Assembly: GCF_001316245.1 (NCBI RefSeq)
Contig: NZ_BBDM01000002.1
Location: 1 to 64,000, forward strand
Direction: 5' to 3'
Source of the DNA: Vulcanisaeta sp. JCM 14467
GTDB taxonomy: Archaea; Thermoproteota; Thermoprotei; Thermoproteales; Thermocladiaceae
Length of the DNA stretch: 64,000 nt
The number at the start of each line of letters is the position of its first letter. Position 1 is the first letter of the stretch. Below the pieces are notes generated by a model, which was not told the origin of the DNA, made no database searches, and was given only the letters and a program-made list of their open reading frames with translations. The position numbers and the translations under genes were made by a program. Positions 36,533 through 46,718 of this stretch are shown here, piece after piece.

Positions 36533-37125
36533 GGCTTGAGGTTAGGTTCGCGGGTTTTGGAGGTCAGGGCGTGATTACGGCCGGTAGGTTGTTAGCATTA
36601 ATAATCATTGAGGCCGATCCAAGCCTATACGTGGTTTACAGTCCATCGTACGGGTTCCAAACCCGTGGTGGTGATGCGTTATCGGATGTGATAATTAGTG
36701 ATGAGGAGATAGATTACCCAAAGGCAAGGAGGATAGACCTTGCATTCATGCTCACGCAGCAGGCGTATAATAAGTACTGTGAGTTTGTTAGGGATGATGG
36801 GCTAATAGTAATTGATGAACATGTCAATAAGAGCATAGGGAAATGTGGTAATAAGAGACATTATGAATTGAGTATAGTGACTAGTGCGAGACAAATAGGT
36901 GGTGATGTATTTGCATCAACAATAATGCTGGGAGCCTCAATAAATTACCTGGGCAATACAGAGCTATTAAAGGGCAAGTTAATGTTGGAATGCGCAAAAC
37001 AGGTAGTTATTAAGTACTTCAAGGAGACATTACTTGGAAGGAGAGTTGGGGTCGAAGACTTAATTAATAAGAATATCAAGGCGCTAGAGATTGGTTATAA
37101 AATGATAAAGATAAATGATTTTTAA
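36529..37125 (+). CDS. korC: 2-oxoacid:ferredoxin oxidoreductase, gamma subunit
   Basis: 198 residues. The N-terminal RFAGFGGQGVITAGRLLALI (Gly-rich, typical of the gamma family) and VVYSPSYGFQTRGGDALSDV, VIISDEEIDYP, LAFMLTQQAYNKY follow the family pattern. GTG start overlapping korD. The C-terminal tail (RRVGVEDLINKNIKALEIGY) is standard. The last of four translationally coupled genes; with the neighbouring acyl-CoA genes it could feed acyl-CoA metabolism. Confidence 0.9.
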   Translation: MRLEVRFAGFGGQGVITAGRLLALIIIEADPSLYVVYSPSYGFQTRGGDALSDVIISDEEIDYPKARRIDLAFMLTQQAYNKYCEFVRDDGLIVIDEHVNKSIGKCGNKRHYELSIVTSARQIGGDVFASTIMLGASINYLGNTELLKGKLMLECAKQVVIKYFKETLLGRRVGVEDLINKNIKALEIGYKMIKINDF

Positions 37126-37159
37126 CTAAGGTATTTTTCCTAAGTCAATCGATTAAAAT

Positions 37160-37597
37160 TTAGTCAGCACCGTAATACTCCTCAGACGGCTTTAGCACTA
37201 CCAGTTCAGCCATCCTAGATATTAACCTGTCCTCACAAATCACGTCATCAGCCGTTAACACACCACATGGGTTACCACTATCATCAACAACAAGCAACTG
37301 TTTAACACCATACTCACTCATTAACATGGCAGCCCTATAAATGCTGTCATTTAACCTCACAGTGACTAATCGATTATACAGGCAACACTGAGCAACACTC
37401 ACGTCTAAATTACCTGCCTTACCAACAGTCCTTATTATATCATTAGCAGTGACTATACCTACAACCTTACCATCATCAACCACTATTAGGTAGTCCGTAC
37501 CCTCCTTACTCATTAATTCAATAGCCTCCTTAACCGAAGCATTAGCACTAATGGTGACTCCCTTCCTCCTAAGTACTTTGTCAACAGTAGTACTCAT
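37160..37597 (-). CDS. CBS-domain pair protein
   Basis: 145 residues made of two CBS domains: residues about 10-65 (VKEAIELMSKEGTDYLIVVD, KVVGIVTANDIIRTV) and 72-130 (NDSIYRAAMLMSEYGVKQLL, GNPCGVLTADDVI). Such stand-alone pairs bind adenine nucleotides such as AMP, ATP or SAM and regulate partner enzymes or channels. No other domain. The partner is not evident from context. It is tail-to-tail with korC. Confidence 0.88.
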   Translation of the reverse strand: MSTTVDKVLRRKGVTISANASVKEAIELMSKEGTDYLIVVDDGKVVGIVTANDIIRTVGKAGNLDVSVAQCCLYNRLVTVRLNDSIYRAAMLMSEYGVKQLLVVDDSGNPCGVLTADDVICEDRLISRMAELVVLKPSEEYYGAD

Positions 37598-37752
37598 CAG
37601 GATACCGAGGCAAGTTATGAAATATAAAGGCTATTATAAGGTACATAACGTGCACTCAGCGAATGCTTTATAAATATAATAGGACAATATGTAAATGAAT
37701 TATAATAAATACCAATACAATCATGATATTACTAGTACATTATTTAAAGTAA

Positions 37753-39328
37753 TTATCGTAAACCAAGTATGTTCTTTTTCAATTCCTTCTTATCAATCTT
37801 ACCCGTGCTTGTTAATGGTATCTCCCTCACAAAAATAATGTCGTCTGGCACCCACCACTTAGGTATCCTACCGGCACTAACCTCCCTATTTAACGTCTCA
37901 TATATCTGCTCCTTACTTAGGTTATAGCCCTCCTTAGGCTTTATAACGGCTATTGGTCTCTCACCCCACTTTTCATGAGGTCTCCCAATCACAGCCACTA
38001 AGTCAATACCGGTATATTCGAAATTATGGCTTCAAGAATACTCGTTGGTATCCACTCACCGCCACTCTTGATCACGTCCTTAAGCCTATCAAGTATTCTT
38101 AATCCACCGTCGCTAAGCAGCACACCAACATCACCTGTTTTAAACCAGCTACCTACATAGCTTTCCCTAGTCTTATCAGGATCCTTATAATATTCATAGG
38201 GTAGCCATGGAGCTCGTAGCCAGACTTCACCAATTTCGCCCGGGCCAACATCCTTACCTGTGGCTGGATCGACTATCCTTATCTCAACAAAGGGTACAGG
38301 ATGTGTTGTTAATCTTATATAATCAAGGAATTCATCCATTGAGCCGTAATTCTTCGGTGCTAATGATATCGATGTGGCTAGCATATCGGTTCCTCCATAT
38401 ATGGATGAGAAACTTATACCAAGCTCATGCATCCTCTTAGCGAGTCCACTTGTTATTGGCATACCACCAACTAAAGCCTTTAATCCACTTAGTACGTCTA
38501 ATTTGTTCATCCTCTCTGCGGTATCTATGAGCATGTACATCATTGTTGGAACGGCATTTATCCACGTAACCTTCTCAGTCTCTATTAACGTTAATGCCTT
38601 ATCAGGTGTGAACCTACCCATTAGCACGTACTTACTACAGAGGTATGGTGCATGAATAAAGCTACCCCATGAATGAATATGATAGAATGGTATTAATGGC
38701 ATTATCGTATCACCCTGATGAAGACTGGCTGGAGTATTATACATGCCTAGTTGGTACGCTATAGCCAATGCGCCGTGAATAAACTTTTCATGCGTATACC
38801 TGACAGCCTTAGGAAGACCTGTCGTACCCGATGTGAATAATATCGAGAAATAGTCCTTCCCAGTAACCTCAACCTCAGGCTCCTTAGTGCTTCTACCATT
38901 AACTAGGTCATTATAGCAGTACTTCGCATCGCAGTCAGGGCTTAGCCCCACGGTCTTATCCTTATTAACTAAGGTACTTAGAGCCTTAAAATCACTAGAA
39001 TAGAATAACCACTCAACATCAGCCACCTTAATCGTATAGGCTATTTGATCCGGAGGTAATCTAATGTTCACTGGATAAATGACCGCACCAATCATGGCAG
39101 CTGCATAGTGTAACTCAAACATTGGCAATGTATTCCAATCAGCCACACCTATAACAGTATCCTTACGTATGCCTAGGGATAATAATGAATTCGCCAGCGA
39201 AATAATTCGCCTATACACCTCACCATAACCAATTCTATTACCCTCCAAACAACCTCAGTCTCAGGGCATAGTGTTGCAGCCCTCCTTATAACGCCATGTA
39301 CAGTAAAACCAATACCTAATCTCTCCAT
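37753..39328 (-). CDS. AMP-forming acyl-CoA synthetase 1 (two frame breaks)
   Basis: Main frame: ILFTSGTTGLPKAVRYTHEK (P-loop-like A3 motif), IYGGTDMLATS, EIGEVWLRAPWLP, then WFKTGDVGVLLSDGGLRILD and RLKDVIKSGGEWI. Near 37998 a GG is G; repair (SNIPGIDLVAVIGRPHEKWG) joins the C-terminal domain with VREIPLTSTGKIDKKELKKN, whose Lys is catalytic. Near 39250 a lost base separates the start MERLGIGFTVHGVIRRAATL from NRIGYGEVYRRII. The full protein of about 525 residues activates medium- or long-chain fatty acids. It is 6 bp from the acyl-CoA dehydrogenase, with which it forms an operon. Confidence 0.88.
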
Positions 39329-39334
39329 TTCTCA

Positions 39335-40984
39335 TCACCCCTCCTCAATATCCACGATCTTTTTACCTAAATCATACGAACCAACCTTATAACCACCCTG
39401 TAAGTACTTCTCAAGGTATAACTCAGCAACCGTTGCGTATCTATCCATTCCTAATCTATCCGCAATATGCACCAGGGTTATCACGGCAATCGCGTGGCCT
39501 AGCGACAATAGTACATCCTTAGCCCTAAACTCGACCTCCAATGGGCTCAGCGTCGATATTGTCTGTAACGTATTTCTTATAACGTTCATAGCGGACTCGG
39601 CAATACCATGGTACGTCTTAATTTCAGCCACGGTATTCTCAAGGTCATTAAGCATTGTAACGTGGGCATTCTTCTTAGTCATTGCCTCAAGCATGTCCAA
39701 CGCCTGTATGTTGCTCGTGCCCTCCCAAATAGGCGTTATCAAGGCCTCCCTATGCCACCTCTCAATAGGGTACTCACTGAGGAACCCAATACCGCCATGA
39801 AGCTCCATGGCAAGTCTCGTCACGTATGCCGCAGCATCCGCAGTGACGTTCTTGGCAATATGCGTCAGTAACCTTGTGTAGTGATAGTGCTCACTGTATG
39901 GTGGCTTATCATGCCACGACTTATCAAATTCATTTATTGCCTTAAAGACCAATGCAGTCGCACCTTCAATGGTCACCTCCATATCCATCAAATCCCTAAT
40001 AACTAACGGATGCTCAATAAGCAACTTGCCAAATGCCCTCCTCTTATTCGCATATTCATAAGCCTCAAGGTACGCCTTCCTAGCAATGCCAACAGCACCA
40101 ATTGCATTGGCGAGCCTTGACACCATTAAGTCCTCCATTATGTAGTAAATGCCGTTATTTAATTCACCAACCAGGTAGGCCTCACTGCCGTGAAACTCAG
40201 CCTCGCCGGTCGGCACCGAGTTCGTACCACTCTTATCCTTTAACCTCCTAACTATGAAGTTAAGATTACCCTTCGAATCTAAACGAGGAACGGCAAACAA
40301 CGCCAACCCCTTAGCACCGGCTTTACCACCTTCCGGCCTTGCCGAGGTCAACGCAATGTCGGCTAACCCAACCCCACTGGCGAAGTACTTATCACCGTAT
40401 AGTCTCCACCTATCACCATCCCTCTTGGCATTCGTAGTATTGGCACCCAAATCACTACCTCCCTGAATCTCCGTAAACCATGTGGCACCAAAATTAATCG
40501 GCGTCTCATCGCCGATGAGCCTTGGTACGTATTTCCTCAACTCATCATTACCATACTTATAGAGGGCGTACGCTGTCTGGATCGTTATTGTAATTATGCA
40601 ATAAAGACCAGGATCCGAGACCAGGTAACCCATTGCATAGTGCTCATGCCAACTACCACCATGGTACGGGGGCTTATTTATACCAAAGTCCAGTACTAAT
40701 CTCTCAATAGCCCACCTCTCCGCAGGATTCAACCAAACCCTGTCAACCCTATTACCATTAACATCCCACATAATATGCCTAGGCCTCGAAACCTTATCAA
40801 CGTAATCCGTAACCTCAAGCAGGTCACGCCCAGCGAAATCACCTAAACCATGCAGAGGAGGTACCTTACCGAGGAAGTGTTGCAAGACCCTTTGTAATGG
40901 CTTATCTGCATCGTATACGTTCATGCCATAAATATTAGATAGAAAACCATATACTTCTAAACTAGTATTGGTACTCCGCGCCAT
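39335..40984 (-). CDS. Acyl-CoA dehydrogenase, AidB-like
   Basis: About 549 residues, unbroken. The frame opens at 41002, but a TATA-like CTTTTAAATAAG near 41007-41018 lies 25-30 bp before the ATG at 40984 (MARSTNTSLEVYG), so that start is preferred. Signatures: FGATWFTEIQGGSDLGANTT for the flavin/substrate site, LYGDKYFASGVGLADIALTS, RRAFGKLLIEHPLVIRDLMD, and MELHGGIGFLSEYPIERWHR. The N- and C-terminal extensions match the AidB branch. Catalyses alpha,beta-dehydrogenation of an acyl-CoA with FAD. Followed by acyl-CoA synthetase 1. Confidence 0.88.
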   Translation of the reverse strand: MARSTNTSLEVYGFLSNIYGMNVYDADKPLQRVLQHFLGKVPPLHGLGDFAGRDLLEVTDYVDKVSRPRHIMWDVNGNRVDRVWLNPAERWAIERLVLDFGINKPPYHGGSWHEHYAMGYLVSDPGLYCIITITIQTAYALYKYGNDELRKYVPRLIGDETPINFGATWFTEIQGGSDLGANTTNAKRDGDRWRLYGDKYFASGVGLADIALTSARPEGGKAGAKGLALFAVPRLDSKGNLNFIVRRLKDKSGTNSVPTGEAEFHGSEAYLVGELNNGIYYIMEDLMVSRLANAIGAVGIARKAYLEAYEYANKRRAFGKLLIEHPLVIRDLMDMEVTIEGATALVFKAINEFDKSWHDKPPYSEHYHYTRLLTHIAKNVTADAAAYVTRLAMELHGGIGFLSEYPIERWHREALITPIWEGTSNIQALDMLEAMTKKNAHVTMLNDLENTVAEIKTYHGIAESAMNVIRNTLQTISTLSPLEVEFRAKDVLLSLGHAIAVITLVHIADRLGMDRYATVAELYLEKYLQGGYKVGSYDLGKKIVDIEEG

Positions 40985-41093
40985 ATATAAATGATTTTGC
41001 ATTACTTATTTAAAAGTTATAGGTATTGTTTTTATATATTCATTTATTATTTATTAAATAAATTATTTACTGTAATAATAAGATTAAGGGGTT

Positions 41094-41669
41094 AGTATAC
41101 GTTCAATTATCCTGTTCACATCATTAATGACGTGCTCGGGAATTTTTTGAGTTCGTCCAAAGTATGTATCTCTTGGCTATGAAATCGGCTATGCCCATTA
41201 ATACGAATGATAAAACCTCAGGATTATACCTTGCTATTTCACCCTTATTCATTGCCTCTAACAATTTCTGAGAATATCTCTCGGAGAGCTTAATATAATG
41301 CCATTTGTAAAGCTCTAGATTATTTGATTCAGCCTCTATTAATATTTTATACAGATACTGATTATAGTATATCCAATCAAAGAAGGCCTCGAACCCTTTC
41401 TTCTCGATTAAGACTCTGTTATTAAGACCTGCTGTGCTTAATGTTAGGTAATGTCTCATATCCCTATTTATACGCCTAATTAACTCAGCCAATAACTCAT
41501 CCTTATTCCTGAAGTAGAAATAAAATAGTCCGTGCGATACTCCGGCCTTAGATGTTATTTCGTCTATTGATGCATTGTTAAATCCCTTCTCTGCGATTAC
41601 GGTTATTGCTGCATTGATTATTTTATTGAGTGAATCCTCACCTTTCTTTGTCTTTGGAGTATACCTCAT
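41094..41669 (-). CDS. TetR-family regulator (one frame break near C-terminus)
   Basis: N-terminal DNA-binding domain: IINAAITVIAEKGFNNASID, EITSKAGVSHGLFYFYFRNK (helix-turn-helix), then DELLAELIRRINRDMRHYL. The C-terminal ligand-binding domain is helical. Near 41155 one base change separates KRYIL from FGRTQKIPEHVINDVNRIIE, with the repaired stop at 41094. About 192 residues. Surrounded by acyl-CoA genes, so the ligand is likely an acyl-CoA, as described for the Sulfolobus FadR regulator; that role here is inference. A possible operator lies at 46393-46412. Confidence 0.85.
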
Positions 41670-41734
41670 GCTAGTGGTATTCTAATAAATGGTATAAATT
41701 TAAATAATTTTTACAATAATGAAGACTAATGAAA

Positions 41735-42721
41735 CTAACTAATTCTTTGAAGGACGGTGGCACCCCACGTCCACCCAGTACCTGCGGCGACTAAAACAAT
41801 GATGCTGCCCTTCCTTATCTTACCGCTTTGTTCAGCTAGCCATAATGATAGGAATGGATCCACAGCCTGCATATGTCCATAATCCTCGAGATATATTGAC
41901 TTATCCAAGGACACGCCTAATTCCTTAAGTATTTTTTTCATGGAATGAACGCTTCATATGAAGTATTGCGAAGTAATCCACATCACTTACCTTAAAGCCG
42001 CTCCTTTCTATTGCATCTCTTATCACGTGTAGGAAATTCTTTAATGAGATTTCCTCAAAATTCTTATTAAATTCATTGGACCTATTTACCTGTAGCAAAT
42101 AGCTTTGGTTAGCATCATCAACAAATCTTTCACCCAGCCTCTGATATACTACGTTTGAGAACCTCCCATCAGTTACTATGGAGCTCTCGAGAATTTCATA
42201 CTTACCATACACATTACTTAATAAAACCGCAACCGCCCCATCCGAAAAATCATACATGAACGTGGAGGCTTTATCCCTATAATTAACTATCATACTCTGC
42301 TTAGTGGCGCTTACCAACAATACGTAGGAGTCCTCATCCCTCACTACCAACTTGGCTTTAATAAGTCCAGGGCAACAATACTACTAACACACTGCATCGA
42401 TACATCAACACCATAGGCTCCACTCAAACCCAAGTAGCCAATCACGTCAGGTGCCACGTCCCACACGTACTTATCCTTAAAATCAGAGCCCGCATATACT
42501 ACCAGGTCGATTTTTACGTTAGTATACTTACTCATTAATCTCTCAGCGACAAGCTTAGCCATGTCAGAAACATATAACGTCCGCTCAATAGGCTTTCTAT
42601 TAATACCTAACTTATCCTTTACCACCCAATCAGGTAGTCCCGTTTCTAATGCTAATGCTTTATAATCAACGTACGTACTCGGTATGTACAATTCATAATC
42701 TACTATGTACGCACGTCTCAT
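41735..42721 (-). CDS. KAS III / HMG-CoA synthase-like thiolase-fold enzyme (two frame breaks)
   Basis: Three segments read as one protein of about 328 residues. The first has ETGLPDWVVKDKLGINRKPI and YGVDVSMQCVSSIVALDL, with the nucleophile Cys. A base is missing near 42352 (repair DLIKAKLVVRDEDSYVLLVS). The second has YDFSDGAVAVLLSNVY and FAILHMKRSFHEK with the catalytic His. An A run one base too long near 41937 separates the last part (YLEDYGHMQAVDPFLSLWLA, GSIIVLVAAGTGWTWGATVL). This is the thiolase superfamily in FabH/HMG-CoA synthase form. The usual Asn of NxGN is not obvious; Tyr or Gly-His occupies that region. It condenses or transfers acyl groups; exact reaction unknown. Confidence 0.78.
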
Positions 42722-42727
42722 GTTGAA

Positions 42728-44160
42728 TCACGAAGTATCAAGTACATCCTTGAATCCATCCCTCAGATATCTCTCGCGTAATTCCCTCTTTGAGATCTTA
42801 CCTATTTGCGTCTTTGGTATTTCCCTGACAAATATTATGCGCTTAGGTACTTTATACGATGCTAAGATCTTCTTGAGATCCCTCTTCACATCATCCTCAG
42901 TTACCTTAAATCCTGGCTTCCTAACGACTACTGCAACAACGGCTTCACCCCAATGCTCATCAGGAACACCGAACACCGCAGCATCGTCAATGTACGGTAA
43001 TTCCTTTAGTGCCGCCTCAACCTCGGTTGAGTATACATTCTCGCCCCCTGTCTTAATCATGTCCTTCTTCCTATCGAGGAATGAAAAATCACCCTCGTTA
43101 TCTATTGCGAATAGGTCCCCGGTCTTCAGGTAGCCATCACTTGTAAATGGGTTCTCACTGGGCCTATTCCAGTATCCCTTAAAGACGTGGGGTCCCTTTA
43201 TTAATAACTCGCCATCATCAGACAACTTCATCTCTACGAAAAGGAGTGGTTTCCCTACGGACATTATTTTATTCCTATACCGCTCCGGCGATATGTAGAA
43301 GTTGTTAGGACCTGCCTCTGTTAATCCATAGCCCTGGAAAATCCTATAGTTCTTATCAATAAAGCGTTTAGCTACACTTGGTAATAATGGACCACCACCA
43401 TCTATAAATAACACGTGTGATAGATCAACCTTATCAAAAAGGGGCGACTTACTTATGGCGTCAAGCATCGTAGGTACACCCATGTATATCGTACATTTCT
43501 CCCTGGCCAATGTCTGTATTGTCCAGTCAGGGTCAAATTTATCGGTTTCCGGCAGTACAACTCGACCACCAACTAATAATAATGGCATTAGGAGGACGTT
43601 CCATCCACCAGTATGGTAGAGAGGCAGTGATACGAGGGTACAATCATTCTTCGTTAAGCCCCACGACAGGACCGTTATTATCGCATTCCATAGTATGGAT
43701 CCTTCATGTACCATGGCACCCTTTGGCGGCCCTGTTGTACCGCCTGTGTATAGTATCATGCAATCTCATCAAGGTTCATGCGATACTCATACCTATACTC
43801 ATTAATTGCCGTCTCAAGTACTTTATCGGTACTTATACCTTCACCGAAATAATCATCAATAATGAGGGCTGGATTAACATCATTAGCCACGAATCTCAAG
43901 AACTCCTTTCCAAGCCTTGGATTTACAGGCACTAATGCAGCTCCTATCTTCCTCAGCGCAAAGAATAATGCAACATGGTGCAGTGGCGACTTCACGAGGG
44001 TCACGACCCTATCGCCAGTCCTCACACCCAGCTTATCCAACGCATAGGCTATTTTATTCGACAAAGTCTCAAGCTGTGAATACGTATATGCATTCTCCCC
44101 AACCTTAATCGCAATCGAGTCCTCAATCCTAGCCCTATGCCTAAGTAGGCTCTCAAGCAT
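42728..44160 (-). CDS. AMP-forming acyl-CoA synthetase 2 (one frame break)
   Basis: The N-terminal 134 residues (MLESLLRHRARIEDSIAIKV, YTYSQLETLSNKIAYALDKL) lead to a stop near 43756, where one C is missing; repair gives DEIAMILYTGGTTGPPKGAM with the A3 motif. Then FQGYGLTEAGPN, GELLIKGPHVFKGYWNRPSE, YLKTGDLFAIDNEG, DRKKDMIKTGGENVYSTEVE and IPKTQIGKISKRELRERYL, with the catalytic Lys. About 477 residues. It sits between the KAS-like gene and an alpha/beta hydrolase, within 2-7 bp of each, in one operon. Substrate likely a fatty or aromatic acid. Confidence 0.9.
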
Positions 44161-44161
44161 G

Positions 44162-45022
44162 TTAAATCACCGTGGGCTCCTTTGATGGCTTAAATTCACC
44201 ATTTAGAACATCTCTTATGAAGTTAAGAACCAATCTATTATAGTCATCAGCACGCTCTATAATCGCTAAATGCCCCGCCCCCTTCAATATTACGAGCTTA
44301 CTATTTGGCATTAACTGATTCATTATGTAGGAGTTTTGGGGATTAACTACGTAATCCTCATCGCCAGTAACTATTAATGTTGGTACCGTAATATTAGGCA
44401 GCCTATCCTTAAAGTCAAATGATAATACGGCGGCAAGCTGATTATTATATGCCTTTGGATCCTCCTCAAACCTCATCCTAATCTCCACTATACGTTCAAT
44501 CTCATCCCTATGAGACTCAAAGTAACTCCTAGAAAACGCAACCCTCATCCTCTCTATCAACGCCTGCTTCCTATCAAGACTTGGCTTAGGAGGTTGCATT
44601 AAGACTTCAAGTGCCTCCTTACTTGGCGGTAATGACTTAACGCCAAAATTGGTCTCACCGAGAATTAATCCCTTAACCCTATCTGGGCTTCTATATGCAA
44701 AATACATAGCTATCATACCACCCATTGAGACACCCCATAAGAATGCACGGTCTATTGATAGGTAATTTAGAAGGTCTTCAAGGTCATTAGCAAAGTCGTC
44801 CATGGTATATGGCCTATCTGGCTTTGACGATAATCCAACACCCCTATTATCATATATTATCAATTTTACACTACTAGCTAACTGTCTTTGTTTAATCCAC
44901 ATCCAATTGGCATAGCCCAGACCCTCAATTAAGACGAGTGGTTCTCCCTCTCCATCAATTTCATAGTATATTGATGTTCCATCCCTAGTAATCACGTAGC
45001 CGCTCCCCATGCGTTCACCCAT
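44162..45022 (-). CDS. Alpha/beta hydrolase
   Basis: 286 residues, unbroken. Oxyanion region LVLIEGLGYANWMWIKQ, then LIIYDNRGVGLSSKPDRPYT. Nucleophile elbow GVSMGGMIAMYFAYRSP near residue 100, acid in VTGDEDYVVNPQNS, His in LKGAGHLAIIERADDY. This is the standard Ser-Asp-His triad of esterases or acyl hydrolases in the MhpC/YcjY class. The start codon abuts the MFS gene stop. In this operon it may release the acid that synthetase 2 activates. Confidence 0.9.
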   Translation of the reverse strand: MGERMGSGYVITRDGTSIYYEIDGEGEPLVLIEGLGYANWMWIKQRQLASSVKLIIYDNRGVGLSSKPDRPYTMDDFANDLEDLLNYLSIDRAFLWGVSMGGMIAMYFAYRSPDRVKGLILGETNFGVKSLPPSKEALEVLMQPPKPSLDRKQALIERMRVAFSRSYFESHRDEIERIVEIRMRFEEDPKAYNNQLAAVLSFDFKDRLPNITVPTLIVTGDEDYVVNPQNSYIMNQLMPNSKLVILKGAGHLAIIERADDYNRLVLNFIRDVLNGEFKPSKEPTVI

Positions 45023-46394
45023 TTAATCAGAAACCTGCTCAAGCCTTAACTTGGTTGTCCTAGGGCCTGTAAGTACTATCAACGTTGCAATTATTTCGAA
45101 TATGCCGAGCAATACGAAGGTCCATACACCAGTGCTAAGTGGTTTTAATGGGTTAAAGACGAGGTATATTATGAAGGGGACTACGGCACCACCAAGATGA
45201 CCAACGCCATCCGCTAAGGCAAAGCCACTCGCCCTCGCCCTCGTTGGGAATAACTCAGCCGTATATGTGTAGGCAGGTACTGCGAAGGCTGTTGCGAAGG
45301 CACCAAGGAATGCGCCTATTGTTAGTACTATTGGTGAACGCACGGCAACCGCGACGGCGTATAAAAATACCGCGAGTGTGGCTATGCTAAAGGCAGATGC
45401 AACGAGGTACTTCCTCTCCCACCTATCGGCTATTGGCGCCATGGATAAGGCACCAACTATGTAACCAATACTACCCAGCGCTATGTACCACGTGGCTGTT
45501 GTGAATGTGAAGCCAGCGGCTACGAAAATATATGGTGCGAATCCAATCACTCCGTATGCAAGCATGTAATCGAAGAACCAAAATAGGGTAGCCATTACAA
45601 GCCTAGGCCCATACTTCCTATTGAACAACTCGGCGGTTGGGAACTTCGTTAATATCTTTTCAGGGAGTGGCGGTGGAATTGGTGGTAAGTGACCAAGTTT
45701 CTTCTCGGCGAATTCCTCCAGCATCCTAACAACCCTCTCAGCCTCATCTATCTTACCCTTTATTGTGAGCCATCTAGGGCTTTCAGGCATTAGGTATCGT
45801 AATGGCACAATTGCGGCCGCGACTAATGCACCCAAGCCAAATAACCACCTCCATCCAATCGGCGACATTGGTATCAACGCAAATGCAATGAATGGAGTTA
45901 CGGCAAAGCCCAATGCGCCAGCTAGGTATGTGAATTGAACCATCTTACCCCTAATGAGGCTGGCGTAATCTCTGATATGTACGTATTTATTATCGCTATC
46001 TCGGCACCAATACCCATACCAGTTATCAACCTACTAATAATGAGGACCAGGGCATTCGTAGCCAATGCACTACCCAGGGAACCAATTGCTATCAAGATTG
46101 CATTAGTAATCAACCCCCACCTACGGCCCCAGTAATCACTTATCGTAGCAACAAAGTAGGCACCAATTATATAACCAAACAGTGACGCAGAAACAGCCTC
46201 ACTAAGCTCTAACCTGGACAAACGTAGTTGTTGAACCATTGGAGATACAATGGCAAAGGACAGGGTTAATATATCGTAAAATGCAAAGAAATAACCGAGA
46301 CCTATAATAACCATCCAAGAAACAGGTAGGGTCGTATTGGGATCCTATCAATTCGAGCTCTAAGCTCACCGAGCTTGAGCTCTCTATCTGACAC
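45023..46394 (-). CDS. MFS transporter, sugar-porter/aromatic-acid type (two frame breaks)
   Basis: First gene of the minus-strand operon running to 41735. GTG 46394 begins SDRELKLGELRARIDRIPIR then PYLFL; a one-base change near 46318 leads into VIIGLGYFFAFYDILTLSF. Later come ISDYWGRRWGLITNA (A-motif), GMGIGAEIAIINTYISEITP, a break near 45950, and the second half with WRWLFGLGALVAAAIVPLRY, LMPESPRWLTIKGKIDEAER and YTAELFPTRARASGFALADG. Twelve helices, about 457 residues. Probably imports the carboxylic acid or ester processed by the downstream enzymes. Confidence 0.85.
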
Positions 46395-46412
46395 TTGACC
46401 CACCTGTCAAGT
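46393..46412. promoter_or_regulatory. Inverted repeat at the MFS operon start, possible TetR operator
   Basis: ACTTGAC (46393-46399) and GTCAAGT (46406-46412) form perfect 7-bp arms separated by six bases. The repeat lies over the GTG start and about 20 bp downstream of a TATA-like ACTTAAAAG on the minus strand, a normal place for a repressor site. The TetR protein at 41094 is the obvious candidate binder. Confidence 0.5.
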
Positions 46413-46718
46413 TTAGCCCAATTTAATGCTTTTAAGTATTACTACTTAATATTTTCCAGAGAATTCTTCATTAAGTTTGATTAGATATAAATTAATATAA
46501 GTCAAATGATAGAGAATGCCGTGAAATCCTGCGGTTACCATTTGATGATTAGTAATAAATTAGAAAATTTCTTACTTAGGAACATGGGCTGGGTTGTTCA
46601 TTAAGAAAATTATTTACGTTATTAAATACTATTTTATATAAAATGTGAATATTTCCATATTTAATTATATACTTATCATAAAAAGAATCGCTTTAAAGCC
46701 AAGTATTTTGCAATATTG
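46395..46718. other. 324-bp divergent intergenic region
   Basis: Strongly AT-rich, no convincing gene on either strand. Holds the promoter of the minus-strand MFS operon at its left end (with the inverted repeat) and, at about 46690-46700, a CGCTTTAAAGCC box 25 bp before the penicillin-acylase ATG at 46719. That box is itself a palindrome of the form GCTTTAAAGC. Confidence 0.55.
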
